NCBI RefSeq assembly: GCF_032854445.1
Contig: NC_088295.1
Coordinates: forward strand, 93,675,805-93,739,804
Reading direction: 5' to 3'
Length of the DNA stretch: 64,000 bases
DNA from: Liolophura sinensis
Lineage: Eukaryota > Mollusca > Polyplacophora > Chitonida > Chitonidae
This document shows positions 11,524-25,184 of this stretch, in pieces. A program made the position numbers and the translations under genes. The first letter of the stretch is position 1. Each line of letters opens with the position of its first letter. The notes under the pieces are model-generated. The model searched no databases. It saw nothing but the letters and a program-made list of their open reading frames with translations, and had not been told where the DNA came from.

Positions 11524-12374
11524 GAAAATACAAGAATAGTATTGATTAAAAGAGTTTGTTCATTTCTGATGCAGTGTAATCCACAGCACAGCGGTACCTT
11601 TGATTTACCACCTTGCGGGCAGTGCCTTGATTTAAACACGCCCTTAACTGTTATGTCATTACAAAGGTTGTACCTGTAATATCACATACACATGCAAGGG
11701 CAGAAACGTGTGTAAGTGCGAAACCAAAACCCTTAAATCGACTATATCTATTACCAGTACAGAAAAATTTTTCCATTATTGTTTGATTCCGATTGCTCAA
11801 CCTACCTAGAGCCTTGGTAACGATAAGCTATCTATGGTACTGGTGGGGCTGTTGGCGCAATCTAATGCTCGTATAGACTACTTGTGCTCCACCAATATGG
11901 GGTATATATCTACACACGTGAGCTCCACCCATATGGTATGTAAATCTACACATCATACGTGCAGCATACGTGTAGTAATGGCCTTTCTAAGCACGGCATT
12001 ACAACAACAATCCATGAAGCAGCCAACTTAACTGAAGTGAGGCGAAGGGATGCACGCTTCAGTAGGTTTTCATTCCATTTCCGGTGAAAGCATTTGTGAC
12101 GTCATGACGTTACAGAAAAATTAAACATTTGTAACCCATGTGTGAGATATCCAATTGACCTATTTGCAACAATACTGGATATGATTGGTCAGTTGCGTGT
12201 TCTTGATTGACAGTTCGGAAGGTTCTATGGAAAAGCAAATGTTTTTCTCATGGAGTTTATATAGACTGTCCTAATCACTAAAAGTCTTGTTCGTCCTGTT
12301 TGCGGACCTCTTTGCTTCATTGTGGTCGCGTAGTCGGTATCACAACCTGTCCAAAGCGGTCCGTGTCCATGTCA

Positions 12375-13686
12375 TCAGCCAATGCGCGTCCATATCCACT
12401 GCTGACGTGACGACGTGACGTCACAGTCCACCATTTCCAGAGCAGATCCAAGTTTGGCGTCAGATGGAGCAGACAAACATTTCCGTGAGGTCACGTGTTG
12501 GAGTGTGTTTGCCTACAACATGCGCAAAGTGCATTTTGGCATATTTAGACGTTTAGCCACGGTGAAGTATGAGCTTTAATTAAAGCACCCATAAATTAAA
12601 TATCCTGACATTAAAACTGTCCAGAAAGGTTTAATGTCACTGTTAAATGCGTTTTATGGATTCAGCATACCTCTAAATGTGATGTGGACATCATATGAGA
12701 TTGTGATAGAGAATCAACTTACTTGTGTGTAATTCCATTTCTGACTGGACTTCGGTCCATTGTTACCACAGACCATAGTGACAACTTGACCGTCGCTCTT
12801 CACGTCAAAACACTGGTACTGGTGACGAAGCTCGTCTTCGTCAGACAAATCCCAATCCTGTAAAAGACACGTGACCTTCAGCATGCCTAGTTCGATTAAA
12901 ATGATTCATTATTTTTTGTTCACTGATTTCTGGTATGGTTGATTTTTGTCTATCGCTGATCTAGGCCAAACATTAGTCAGCCAATTCACACCACGTGTTA
13001 CTACACAAACACGGAAACAACATGGTAATGTACATATGTCTCAGCTAATGACAGTGCCGTCCCTGCACACAGTATTAGTAAAGCTACATATCATTATCCA
13101 AGATACATAAGTACATAAACATGTAGTAGGCATGCAGGTCTACGTCACATATATGTCCCTTCAGCATGTAAATATAATATTAACATAAACAGAGAATGTT
13201 CGTTGTTAGTGAACATAAATGGTGAATGCGTATCTAGTAGCACACACAAATTTATTTCTTTGATTGGTGTTTTACGTTGTACTCAGGAATATTTCACTTA
13301 TACGACGGCGGCGAGCGTTATGGTGGGAGGAAACCGGCCAGAATATGGTGGGAGGAAACCGGACAGAACCCTGGGGAAACCCACAACCATCTGCAGGTTG
13401 CTGCTAGACCTTTCCCCGTATGCTCGGAGAGCCAGCATGAGCTGGACTTGAACTCACAGCGACCGCATTGGTAAGAGGCTCCTGGGTCATTACGCTGCAC
13501 AAGCGCGCTAACCAACTGAGCCACGAAGGCCCCTGCGCACACAAACTGCTAGATATGAAATGTACACAGGTCTGTGGGCGAACTTACAAATCCAAATCCC
13601 CGTTGGCATCTCATGAGCTGCGGAGTGTACTCTCTCTCACCATGATGAACACTTGTAATGCACAGATTCAGTGCGCCGTTCTTGAT
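12375..13686 (-). CDS. GALNT exons 9-11: ricin-B lectin domain
   Basis: Three exons, all phase 0, carry the lectin repeats: [12 protein letters not shown]; then [26 protein letters not shown] and QKWNYTQ; then [17 protein letters not shown] and [10 protein letters not shown] before TGA (12375-12377). The Q-W motifs typical of ricin-B folds are visible in the last two. The domain binds GalNAc on already glycosylated substrates in characterised relatives. Confidence 0.9.
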
Positions 13687-16600
13687 CTGCATTATGAACA
13701 GTTACAAAACAATGCTAAAATGGATCCATGAAAAACGTAATATTACCACTCTGAACAACTCTGAACACAGGAAATTGAACAGGTGATTACCCCTGAACAC
13801 AGGAAATTGAGACGGTGTTTACCCACGAACACTGCAAATTGGGACGGTCTTTACCCATGAACACAGGAAATTGGGACGGTGATTACCGCTGAACACAAGA
13901 AATTGGGACGGTGCTTACCTCTGAACACAGGAAATTGGGACCGTGCTTACCCCTGAACACGGGAAAATTGGGGCGGTGATTACCCTTGGACACAGGAAAT
14001 TGGAACGTTGATAAACCCGAACACGGGTAATTGGGACGGTCTTTACCCATGAACACAGGAAATTGGGACGGTGGTTACCGCTGGACACAGGAAATTGGGA
14101 CGGTGCTTACCCCTGAACACAGGAAATTGGGACGGTGCTTACCCCTGAACACGGGAAAATTGGGACGGTGATTACCCATGAACACAGGAAATTGGGACGG
14201 TGCTTACCCCTGAACACGGGAAAATTGGGACGGTGATTACCCCTGAACACGGGAAAATTGGGACGGTGATTACCCATGAACACAGGAAATTGGGACGGTG
14301 CTTACCCCTGAACACGGGAAAATTGGGACGGTGATTACCCCTGAACACGGGAAAATTGGGACGGTGATTACCCTTGAACACAGGAAATTGGGACGGTGTT
14401 TACCCATGACCACAGGGAATTGAGACGGTGTTTACCCATGGACACAGGAAATTGAGACGGAGATTGCCCGTGAACACAGGAAATTTGGACGGTGCTTACC
14501 CCGAACACAGGAAATTGGGACGGTGTTTACCCATGACCACAGGGAATTGAGACGGTGTTTACCCATGGACACAGGAAATTGAGACGGAGATTGCCCGTGA
14601 ACACAGGAAATTTGGACGGTGTTTACCCATGAACACAGGGAATTGAGACGGTATTTACCCCGAACACAGGAAATTGGGACGGTACTTACCCCTGAACACA
14701 GGAAATTGGGACGGTACTTACCCCTGAACACAGGAAATTGTGACGGTGATTACCCCGAATACAGGAATTTGAGACGGTATTTACCCCGAACACAGGAAAT
14801 TGGGACGGTGCTTACCTCTGAACACAGGAAATTGGGACGGTGTTTACCCTTGAATACAGGAAATTGGTACGGTGTTTACCCCTGAACACAGGAAATTGGG
14901 ACGGTGTTTACCCCTGAACACAGGAAATTGGGACGGTGCTTACCCCTAAACACAGGAAATTGGTACGGTGCTTACCCCTAAACAGAGGAAATTGGTACGG
15001 TGGTTACCCCTGAACACAGGAAATTGAGACGGTGATTACCCCGAACACAGGGAATTGAGACGGTGATTACCCCGAACACAGGAAATTGGGACGGTACTTA
15101 CCCCTGAACACAGGAAATTGGGACGGTACTTACCCCTGAACACAGGAAATTGTGACGGTGATTACCCCGAATACAGGAATTTGAGACGGTATTTACCCCG
15201 AACACAGGAAATTGGGACGGTGCTTACCCCTGAACACAGGAAATTGGGACGGTGTTTACCCTTGAATACAGGAAATTGGTACGGTGTTTACCCCTGAACA
15301 CAGGAAATTGGGACGGTGTTTTACCCCTGAACACAGGAAATTGGGACGGTGCTTACCCCTAAACACAGGAAATTGGTACGGTGCTTACCCCTAAACAGAG
15401 GAAATTGGTACGGTGTTTACCCCTGAACACAGGAAATTGAGACGGTGATTACCCCGAACACAGGAAATTGAGACGGTGATTACCCCTGAACACAGGAAAT
15501 TGGGACGGTGATTACCGTTTTTTGAACACGTTTTTTGAATTTGAAAAATGTTTTTGAACACAGCGTTGCAAATCGCATTGTCTTACCCATGTACATGGTG
15601 CATTTGGTATTCACTTTAAAATCTGCTGTAACTGGCGACTGGACAATATGTTATTGACAGGTTAAATACTTACCGACCCTTTCGCCTTGCGATTTTTGGG
15701 TATATACATGCGCACAAATTGTGCGATGTTATCTAGATACCAGGAAAAACTTTTACACCCTAATCTTTCACGTATAGCTCTGCGGTCTGAAACATCTCCA
15801 CCAACCTGGGGTAGAAAAACAGGGACATAATAGCAATAAATGAGTAAGCTAATCAAGTTAGACACAGCAAACAACAGGATATTGTCCTGCAGGATATTTT
15901 GAAACTCGGGTGTTTCTCACCAATATTATTCTCTCCTGTAACCAACTAGATATTGACCAATAGCATGTAGCAAGAACAAATGAATGGCAATATTTCTAAC
16001 ACAGTATGGTAAGTGCCACCAAGTGTTGATGAACAAAATGACTTCAACGACTTCTCCATTAGCGGTACTCGAGTAGTTACCCCTGACCAGCCGGTCCTCT
16101 CCTTGTGTATGGCCCCGTATTCGTCCATCCAAGTCTCGGCCACACGGTAGTTGTTCGTCATGAGAGCTGACCAGTTCCTCCACTTAACATTCCTGTAGAC
16201 ATGGCCGGCGTGAGAGCAGGGAGGCATCTCTATACGACCGCCACACATCCATACCTGCCAAAGCACCGTACTGATTGCATACTCTACACACAAAATAAAG
16301 TGTTAAATCGGCAGGAGACAATGTTTTCCAGATGACGAGACAGACTACTTTGTTTTCCAGGTAACAAGACAGAATATATTATGTTATTGCTATACACCTG
16401 TGTGTAATATGAAAGATTTGTTATGTTATGCCATGGAATACTTTTGTTCGTGTAACAAAGTATTGTGCTTCCCATAACATAATATTACGTGCAGTGATAC
16501 AATCTTTTCTATCATCACTCAGAAAAAACCCGATGGAACGTGAACGTTTGAAAATTTCAGTTTTCAAAGCTTATTTGTATATGTGCAGTTCGGCTTGTAA

Positions 16601-19600
16601 TGGACCTCCTCGCTAGCTGTTTGAAACTAGCAACATTTATTGAAATAAAGTTACCCTATTGAAATAAACGGCATAACACTTTGTACCACATTCAGGTCGG
16701 CACAACACTTAGTACCACATTCACAAAGACATAACACTTAAAACCACATTTACAAAGGCACAAAACTTAGTACTACATTCACAAAGACACAAAACATAGT
16801 ACCAAATTCACAAAAGCACAACAATTAGTACCACATTCACAAAGACACAACACTTAGTACCACATTCAGGTCGGCACAACACTTAGCACCACATTCACAA
16901 AGGCACAACAATTAGTAACACATTTACAACGGCACAACACTTAGTACCACATTCACAACGGCACAACACTTAGTAAAAACCTCCACAAGGCACAGCACTT
17001 AATACCACATTCATATAGGCACAACACTTAGTACCACATTCACATAGGCACAACACTAGTACCACCTCCACAAGGCACAACACTTAGTACCACCTCCACA
17101 AGGCACAACACTTAATACCACATTTCACATAGGCACAACACTTTAGTACCACATTCACAAAGACACAACACATAGTACCACATTCACAAAGACACAACAC
17201 TTAGTACCACACTCAGGTCCGCACAACACTTAGTACCACATTCACAAAGGCACAACACTTAGTACCACATTCACAACGGCACAACACTTAGTACCACATT
17301 CACAAAGACACAACACTTAGTACCACATTCAGGCCGGCACAACACTTAATACCACATTCACATAGGCACAACACTTAATACCACATTCACAACGGCAGAA
17401 CACTTAGTATCACATCCACAAAGGCACAAAACTTGGTACCACATTCACAAAGACACAACACTTAGTACCACACTCACAAACGGCACAACACTTAATACCA
17501 CATTCACAACGGCAGAACACTAGTATCACATCCACAAATGCACAACACTTAATACCACATTCACAAAGACACAACACTTAGTACCACCTCCATAAGGCAC
17601 AACGCTTAATACCACATTCACAACGGGCACACACTTAGTACCACATTCAGGTCGGCACAACACTTAGTACCACATCCACAAGGGCACAACACTTAGTACC
17701 ACATCCACAAAGGCACAACACTTAGTACCACATCCACAAGCGCACAACACTTAGTACCACATCCACAAGGCACAACACTTAATGCCACATTCACATAGGC
17801 ACAACACTTAGTACCACATTCAGGTCGGCACAACACTTAGTACCACATTCACAAAGACCCAACACTTAGTACCACATCCACAAGGGCACAATACTTAGTA
17901 CCACATCCACAAGGGCACAATACTTAGTACCACATCCACAAGGCACAACACTTAGTACCACATTCACAAGGCACAACACTTAGTACCACATCCACAAAGG
18001 CACAACACAGTTGGATCATTGTGTCGGTCAGGAGAAATCTTACACAGCAATCACCGTGGAACATGATCCCTAAGATTGCTACACTATCCTCTTTCACATT
18101 ACCCTTTCGTTCGCTTGAACAACATATCTCACCTTAAATGATAGCTCAAATTGTTCCGCTCCCCAGACGTTCATGCCAGGATCAAATCCTCCAAGCTCCA
18201 AAAAGAAGTCCCTCCGCATGACAAACATCCATCCCTGTATTGTTGGTGATCTTCATATAGAAAATACCGAGTTCCGCACATTAGAGTGAGCACATCTCCA
18301 CTAGAACTTCACAGTGATGTCAGACATTCACATGATGTATTCTTCTACCCCCCCCCCCCCCCCCCCGAAACAAACCACAACCACTCCCTCAACCACCTCC
18401 TACACCCACCCACAAAAAAGAAATGCATGTAGGTGACACTTGGTGGTGACAGAATATGATAAGACCAATGTCTACTTGTGATCAGATGTCATGGCGTACA
18501 AAGCTTCTGTGACTTACATTATACATTATGCCTACTGACATTCGGACTTTCTCCTTGTGTCCCTTGCCTAAAAATGACGTTGTATCATTTATTTCATTGC
18601 ATAATTACGCAATACTCATGAATGTCTAACTTCTTGGACGGCGGCCTACATTATGATGGAATGGAGCAGGGCCAAAACCCACGATCATCAGTAGGCTGTT
18701 GACAGACCTCTCTACCTATGTAAGAAGTTAAATTACATCCTAGATTTAGCAGATTTGTCATGTGAAAATTTACGTATGTGGTTCTTCTATTTTGGCACCT
18801 GACATATTACCTTTTTAACACACCAAATTACTGTATGGAGACGCTAGTTAAACGTCAGTACTAATTTGGGTGAGGTAAAATTATAGATGAATAGTCAGGG
18901 CACTCTGGTTACCTAGTATTTATTTATTTGACTGCAGTTTATGACCTACATGTACTACAAGAATATTTCACTTATATGACGGTGGCCAGCATTATGGTGG
19001 GAGGAAACCGGGCAGAGCCCGTCGGAACCCACGACCATCCGCAGGTTGCTGGAACACCTTCCCATGTATAAGTTGTATGATCATGAGGAAACAATACTGA
19101 GCCCTATGACCCCGTGTATAGAACCGAGGTTTTCCTCTAACTTCTTTGACAACATGTCTCATGACCAAGATGACAAGAGTCATCATATAATACAGGTATA
19201 CAGGTCCTGTGTGTTTACTTACAACACGGGATCTGTGCGCCGCACCCGTTTAGCTTCATACTCGGTCGTCAGCTCGGAAAATACCATATTGAGGTAAAAG
19301 TCGAAATTTGGAACTAGGAATGTTCGATCCAGATCTCCTGCTGAATAGTGGAAGTTGTCTCTGTTGATCGTATCAACCCGCGAAAAGGTCATGACCTTGT
19401 TGTTCAGATAGATTGGGTGCAGTAGTGGCTCCAGCCAGCCTGGCAAATACAAAAACGGAGTAAGTTGGAAGTTTGTTCATGGCCTCTGTCTAAGACACAG
19501 CTAGGGAACCAGTTCATAAGTGACTAGTGGTGTATGTGTGGGTGACACCTGCTGTAGATAGCAATATCGTCCTCGTGGGCAGGGTTACATCGTAGAGGCA

Positions 19601-22600
19601 TACCGCTCTTTGGCGTGCAGAAGATTATGCCGGCGGGGAATTCTCGTATAATCAGGAATATCTGGAGTATTCCTACAGACGGTACATTTAACTTACCTTC
19701 GGCAACTTCCACATGCGAATCCATAACGGCGATGACGTCATAGCGCGCGTGCTCAATACCGGCTTGTCTAGCCATCATAAGTCCTAAGGGCTTGGTAAGT
19801 CGTAAGAGGTAGACTGTAGGCAGCTGTTCCACGTACAAGTCCAGTTTCTGCTTCAGATGGGCTATAGCCAGTGGAAAATATCAGGGCGGATAAATTGAAC
19901 CGTTAAAAGAAGAAAACTATCTGACTAAATTTCGGAATATGCAGAGTCACAAAAACCTATCTTCATGTTCTCTAAACTGATAACTATGCATCATAAATGC
20001 AACTACACTCATTGTGGTTATTGAAGTGTTAACTAACATTTTCTCACTCATTGAAATGGCTAAGCGCAAAATACAATTTAAATAACCTTTGTAACTGGGC
20101 TAATTGGAATGATTGGAGAGCTAGATTTAACTATGGCATGTGATTACACGTCACCATTAAAACTGAAACGCTGTACCGAACAATAATAATGTTGAACCCA
20201 ACATTCTGGCAGGGTTGTGGGAGGGACAGGGTTGTGGGAGGGGCAGCGTATAGGCCTGGCAGGGTTGTGGGAGGGGCAGCGTATAGGCCTGGCAGGATTG
20301 TGGGAGGGGCAGCGTATAGGCCTGGCAGGGTTGTGGATGGGGCAGCTTATAGGCTTGGCAGGGTTGTGGGAGGGACAGGGTTGTGGGAGGGGCAGTGTAT
20401 AGGCCTGGCAGGATTGTGGGAGGGGCAGCGTATAGGCCTGGCAGGGTTGTGGATGGGGCAGCTTATAGGCTTGGCAGGGTTGTGGGAGGGACAGGGTTGT
20501 GGGAGGGGCAGTGTATAGGCCTGGCAGGATTGTGGGAGGGGCAGCGTATAGGCCTGGCAGGATTGTGGGAGGGGCAGCGTATAGGCCTGGCAAGGTTGTG
20601 GGAGGGGCAGCATATAGGCCTGGCAAGGTTGCGGGAGGGGCAGTGTATAGGCCTAGCAGGGTTGTGGGAGGGGCAGCACATAGGCCTGGCAGGATTGTGG
20701 GAGGGGCAGCGTATAGGCTTGGCAGTGTTGTGGGAGGGGCAGCATATAGACCTGGCAGGGTTGTGGGAGGGACAGGGTTGTGGTAGGGGCAGGGTATAGG
20801 CCTGGCAGGGTTGTGGGAGGGGCGGCATATAGGCCTGGCAGGATTGTGGGAGGGGCAGCGTATAGGCCTGACACGGTTGTGGGAGCGGCAGCGTATAGGC
20901 CTGGCAGGGTTGTGGGAGGGGCAGGGTTGTGGGAGGGGCAGCGTATAGGCCTGGCAGGGTTGTATATAGGGAGGGGCAGCATATAGCCTTGGCGGGGTTG
21001 TGTGAGGGGCAGCATATAGGCCTGGCAAGGTTGTGGGAGGGGCAGCGTATAGGCCTGGCAGGGTTGTGGGAGGGACAGGGTTGTGGGAGGGGCAGCGTAT
21101 AGGCCTGGCAGGGTTGTATATAGGGAGGAGCAGCATATAGCCTTGGCGGGGTTGTGCGAGGGACAGCATATAGGCCTGGCAGGGTTGTGGGAGGGACAGC
21201 ATATAGGCCTGGCAGGGTTGTGGGAGGGGCAGCATATAGGCCTGACAGGGTTGTGGGAGGGGCAGCATATAGGCCTGGCAGGGCTATGGGAGGGGCAACA
21301 TATAGGCCTGGCAGGGTTGTGGAAGGGGCAGCATATAGGCCTGACAGGGTTGTGGGAGGGACAGGGTTGTGGGAGGGGCAGCGTATAGGCCTGGCAGGGT
21401 TGTATATAGGGAGGGGCAGCATATAGCCTTGGCGGGGTTGTGTGAGGGGCAGCATATAGGCCTGGCAAGGTTGTGGAAGGGGCAGCGTATAGGCCTGGCA
21501 GGGTTGTGGGAGGGACAGGGTTGTGGGAGGGGCAGCGTATAGGCCTGGCAGGGTTGTATATAGGGAGGAGCAGCATATAGCCTTGGCGGGGTTGTGCGAG
21601 GGACAGCATATAGGCCTGGCAGGGGCAGCATATAGGCCTGGCAAGGTTGTGGGAGGGGCAGCAGATAGGCCTGACAGGGTTGTGGGAGGGGCAGCATATA
21701 GGCCTGACAGGGTTGTGGGAGGGGCAACATATAGGCCTGACAGGGTTGTGGAAGGGGCAACATATAGGCCTGACAGGGTTGTGGGAGGGGCAACATATAG
21801 GCCTGGCAGGGTTATGGGAGGGGCAGCATATAGGCCTGACAGGGTTGTGGGAGGGGCAACATATAGGCCTGGCAGGGTTATGGGAGGGGCAACATATAGG
21901 CCTGGCAGGGTTGTGGAAGGGGCAGCATATAGGCTTGTATTGTTAGGTTAACAATTTCCAAAGTACTAAAATACTTCACAACTGACCCGAAAATTTTATA
22001 GGAAATTTTACAAATCCTGTTATTTAACAATAAGAACAGGCAGCATTTTTATGATGCTAATACAATATTTTACCACATTTACCATCATGGATGATTTTAC
22101 ACTTTAAATGTTGACATCTTAAGAGTGTATTGAGTATGATAGCTGATGTGCCAATCGAAGTTAACCACGATTTTAACTATACTGGCCGAAGTGCTAAATG
22201 TAAGTGGCAACACTGATTGCGATGGATGTAGTGCTAACCCTGTGTTTTAACTCCAACGATCGCTATGACTTGAGTGCTCAGCCGACATTAACCAAACTAC
22301 GTTGGTTGCCATGTCTGGTAGATGTATATTAACTCGGACCTCGTCACTACACAGATAAAGTCTTCTGTGGGGTCTGGCGAGGAGTAATGTCGGACATGAT
22401 TTGAGATCCATTGTCAACTTACGGAGTGTGGAGTTGTCGTCCACTAAGATGATCTCCTTGAGGTGTCTAGGAGAAGATCGGTCAAGCACCGAATGGACAG
22501 TTCTCAGTAGAGTACTCCAGGCTTCGTCACGGAATGGAATAATGACACTGACGGTGGGCAAGTCATTAGGGTACTGGATAGCCTTACACCTAGGTACAGA

Positions 22601-24492
22601 GAGGTAGTTTTAATGACACCGTGACATAGGCAAGGTACAGGATGGCAGTACCCCTGTAGACATAGACAAATTATCAAGATGCGTGTACATGTAACTTATC
22701 TAGGCACCGTGGAAATGCTAATAGCGGATGCGTGTACATATAACTTATCAAGGCACAGTGGTAATGCTAATAGCGGATGCGTGTACATGTAACTTATCAA
22801 GGCACAGTGGTAATGCTAATAGCGGATGCGTGTACATGTAACTTATCAGGGCACAGTGGTAATGGTAATAGATAATGCGTGTTCATGTAACTTAGCAGGG
22901 CACAGTGGTAATGGTAATAGAGGATGCGTGTAAATCTAACTTAGCAGGGCACAGTGGTAATGCTAATAGCGAATGCGTGTACATGTATAAGTAACTTATC
23001 AGGATACTGGAATGGATGGCGCTAGACTTGCAGACTGCCAGAAAAGCATAATTAACAAACATGTCTAAATAAGATAAGTCTGGTAATAAAAAGTTATGTT
23101 GTTGTTATAGTGTCAGTGGGACAGTATGTGGGACATCAGTGACAGTAATGCATTCACTGATGTATATATTGCCAAAACAATCTAAAACAGTACATCTGCA
23201 GATAGGTCCATACAAACACAAGGGAATAACTTTAATTGATTCTTTGTTATCGGTATTCCCTCACAGAGTAATGTTCTGAGACCTAGGCCGCTAAATATTT
23301 TGCCAAAACAATTGGTGCTATTTTATATTACTCGCTTGCAGTATATTTAAGCCGGCAAACCCTGTTCATATTCTAAACCCTTTGCACTCACCTGGAATCC
23401 TGCAAAAATGCCGGTAACTTCCGGTGAAGGGAGATAAGCTCACTGGCATATTCATTAAATCCATGCTCGTCGTAACCTGCCTTATATTTGATGCTATCCA
23501 TGGGGCCGAGGTCATCTGTCTCAATTTGAAAAGCTCGACCATATTCCCCTGCAACAGAATTTATCTGGATATTAACATGGGTTTAGCAAAATCAGTACAA
23601 AACCAGCATAATATCATTGAAAAAAAAACAACGATTACGCTGACTGGCTGGCAATTTACTTCGGAGGTGGAGAAAAACGGATTCATAACTTAGACTAAAT
23701 TCATTTAGTCTAAAATTACTCGGCTGATAACTGATAGCAAAGTTGATGTCAGAGGTAACAGTAGTGATCTGCAGTTTGTTGTGCCACATTCCCGTTGTTT
23801 AGGTTACAAAAAATTGCCTTTTATCTCCGGGTTTTTTTTATCTGATTAGTTTCTGACTAACACAATGTAAATTAACAGCAAGGATTAAAATAGGAAATGC
23901 TTATGCCAAGTCTGCAAATACGACATGCTTAAGTCTGCAAATACGACATGCTGCTACCAAGTCTGCAGACACGACATGCTTATGCCAAGTCTGCAAATAC
24001 CACATGCTTATGCCTAGATTACCGGTTTTTGTTTTGATTAGCATACCTTAATACGTAGATGAAGTACCTGGGTGTGAACCAAGTGTTTAGGCCTAACCAC
24101 TGGATACGGTGCCTCACTGAGAGTAGGCGTATAACGTCAGATATTTGTATCATGTATATGTATCGCATCATGTATATATGCGTATTCGTGATTCGTTCAC
24201 AAGGGAAAAAATGACCTCCTCGGAGATACTTTTGATGACATCACGGCTACTAAACCTGTAGTATCAGCTGTGGACATTTTCACAGCCTATTTTGTCTCTC
24301 ACCAAAATATTTTATGACCAAATAAACGTAACATCGAGCGAGCTACCAAGACCAACATTTGTTCATCGCCGGTCATTCATGAGATGGTGGAGTTTTGTCA
24401 GTCATACATGAGGTGGTGGGGTTTTGTCTGTTACAGTCAGTGCCACATTTGTGTGCTTCGACATTGCAATAAACAGAATGCACTGAAACAAG

Positions 24493-24583
<91 letters not shown>

Positions 24584-25115
24584 CGCTGAAGTAATATTTG
24601 CATGGTAACGCTGACGGAACGGCTGCATGGTGACGTTGAAGCAATATTTGCCTGCATGTTGACGCTGGAACAATATCTGTATGGAGATGCTAAAGCGATG
24701 TCTGAATTATGAGTGAGTGAGTGCTTAGGGTTTCTGAATTTTGACACAGAAGCAATGTTACGAAGACATCGCTGACGCACTGTCTGTGCGCCGACGCTTA
24801 AATCTTGTCTGCATGGTGACAATGAAAGGTGAGATTGAAGTAATGATTTCATGGTGAACCTGAAACAATATCTGTGCGCTGACGCTGAAGCCTTGACTCC
24901 ATATTACCGCTGGAGCAATGTCTACGCTGACGCTGAGTCAATGTATGAATTGTGCCGCTGAAGCAATGTCTATACGCTGACTGTCGCAAAGTTTTATATG
25001 GTGACACTTGTACCGCTGAAGCAATGTCTATACTATTTCTATTTCTGTATGGTGACACTGAAGTAATACATGCACGGTGACGACGAATCAATCTCTATAT
25101 AGTGGCGCCGAAGCA

Positions 25116-25184
<69 letters not shown>

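Noticed and set aside
13755-18008. Regularly spaced repeats resembling a CRISPR array
   Set aside because: Units are contiguous without unique spacers, lie in introns of an animal gene, and no cas-like gene is present.
20144-21796. Minus-strand open frames of 170-393 codons rich in Pro, Gln, Cys and Leu
   Set aside because: They are readings of a 33-bp tandem repeat in several frames at once, lie in an intron and have no non-repetitive part.
24373-24852. Open frames with long Ile-Tyr runs
   Set aside because: Readings of the (TA)n microsatellite and flanking degenerate repeat.
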